DNA of 64,000 nt from Mixophyes australis (taxonomy: Eukaryota > Chordata > Amphibia > Anura > Limnodynastidae). Positions 63,389 to 64,000 of this stretch are shown here, in pieces. The notes beneath the pieces were generated by a model, which was not told the DNA's origin, made no database searches, and was given only the letters and a program-made list of their open reading frames with translations. Within the stretch, counting starts at the first letter, position 1. The number at the start of each line of letters is the position of its first letter. The position numbers and the translations under genes were made by a program. The DNA lies in NCBI GenBank assembly GCA_036250195.1, contig JAVHZZ010000011.1, positions 49,498,811 through 49,562,810 of the forward strand, given 5' to 3'.

Positions 63389-64000
63389 AGGGATGTGCAC
63401 CGGCGACTTTTGAGGTCTCGTGTTTTGTGTTTTGGATCCGGATTTTCGTTATTTTTTAGGTTCGGATTTGTCTCGCAAAACACTTGACGAAAGGTCTCGG
63501 TTCGGATTTAAGGTTTTGGATTCGGATTTTTTTGGAAAAAAACATAAAAAGTTTAAAAATCAAGTTTTTGGGCTTATTTTTACTCCTAGGCTATTATTAA
63601 CCTCAATAACATTCAATAACAAGCATTTCCACTAATTTACAGTGTATTCTGAACACCTCACAATATAGTTATTAGTCCAAAACGTTGCAACAAGGTATCT
63701 TTCTGGACTGCGTAGAGGAGTGGGTCACCACAATATATATTAAAAACCCTGAACTTTTATGAATCGCACCAATAAATGTACCTGGACTGCGTAGAGGAGT
63801 GGGTCACCACAATATATATTAAAAACCCTGAACTTTTATGATTCGCACCAATAAATGTACCTGGACTGCGTAGAGGAGTGGGTCACCACAATATCTTAAA
63901 AACCCTGAACTTTTATGAATCGCACCAATAAATGTACCTGGACTGCGTAGAGGAGTGGGTCACCACAATATATATTAAAAACCCTGAACTTTTATGATTC
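63389..64000. mobile_element. Repeat element with terminal 79-bp array, runs off the window
   Basis: It begins TAGGGATGTGCACCGG, like family F ends, and shares CCTCAATAACA and ACCTCACA blocks with them. From 63703 a 77-79-bp unit (CTGGACTGCGTAGAGGAGTG and so on) repeats at 63703, 63782, 63861 and 63938 up to the window end. Confidence 0.6.

Overview
The window is vertebrate nuclear DNA, most probably from an amphibian (a frog with a large, repeat-rich genome). The one conserved single-copy gene is TBCEL (tubulin-folding cofactor E-like), on the minus strand. I could trace seven coding exons between 37156 and 10631. Their splice phases all fit, and they sum to 1275 nt (424 codons plus stop), the length I know for vertebrate TBCEL. 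No prokaryotic features, operons or CRISPR arrays are present. The amphibian call rests on the repeats: a Penelope-like element, Tx1-clade and other LINEs, a tRNA-derived SINE with an LINE-type tail, and many hAT elements.

Layout. 1-8930: intergenic repeats (Penelope-like fragment with a hammerhead-like motif, L1-like and L2-like LINE relics, piggyBac relic, MITEs). 8930-10630: probable TBCEL 3' UTR. 10631-37165: TBCEL coding exons, with introns full of repeats. 37166-51387: inferred intron 1. About 51340-51560: a CpG-rich block with a perfect NRF1-type palindrome, a TCTCGCGA element and a consensus splice donor on the minus strand, which I read as the TBCEL promoter and non-coding exon 1. 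51753-58899: a 7.1-kb composite mobile element inserted about 200 bp upstream of that promoter. 58900-64000: hAT elements, a probable solo LTR and nested repeats.

The most unusual object is the 51753-58899 composite. It has matching inverted ends, a 9-bp target duplication, and inverted arms built from an exact 176-bp tandem repeat. The right arm carries a four-unit (704-bp) higher-order duplication. Between the arms sits a nearly intact Tx1-clade non-LTR retrotransposon (endonuclease plus 906-residue reverse transcriptase, split by one frameshift). It recalls the composite Tx1 elements of Xenopus, but here the repeat arrays flank the retroelement in inverted, not direct, orientation.

Several hAT-type elements could be delimited exactly by 8-bp target duplications (8176, 14468, 25428, 26555, 33321, 41528, 45947, 60345, 59107). 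Two of them carry internal minisatellites.
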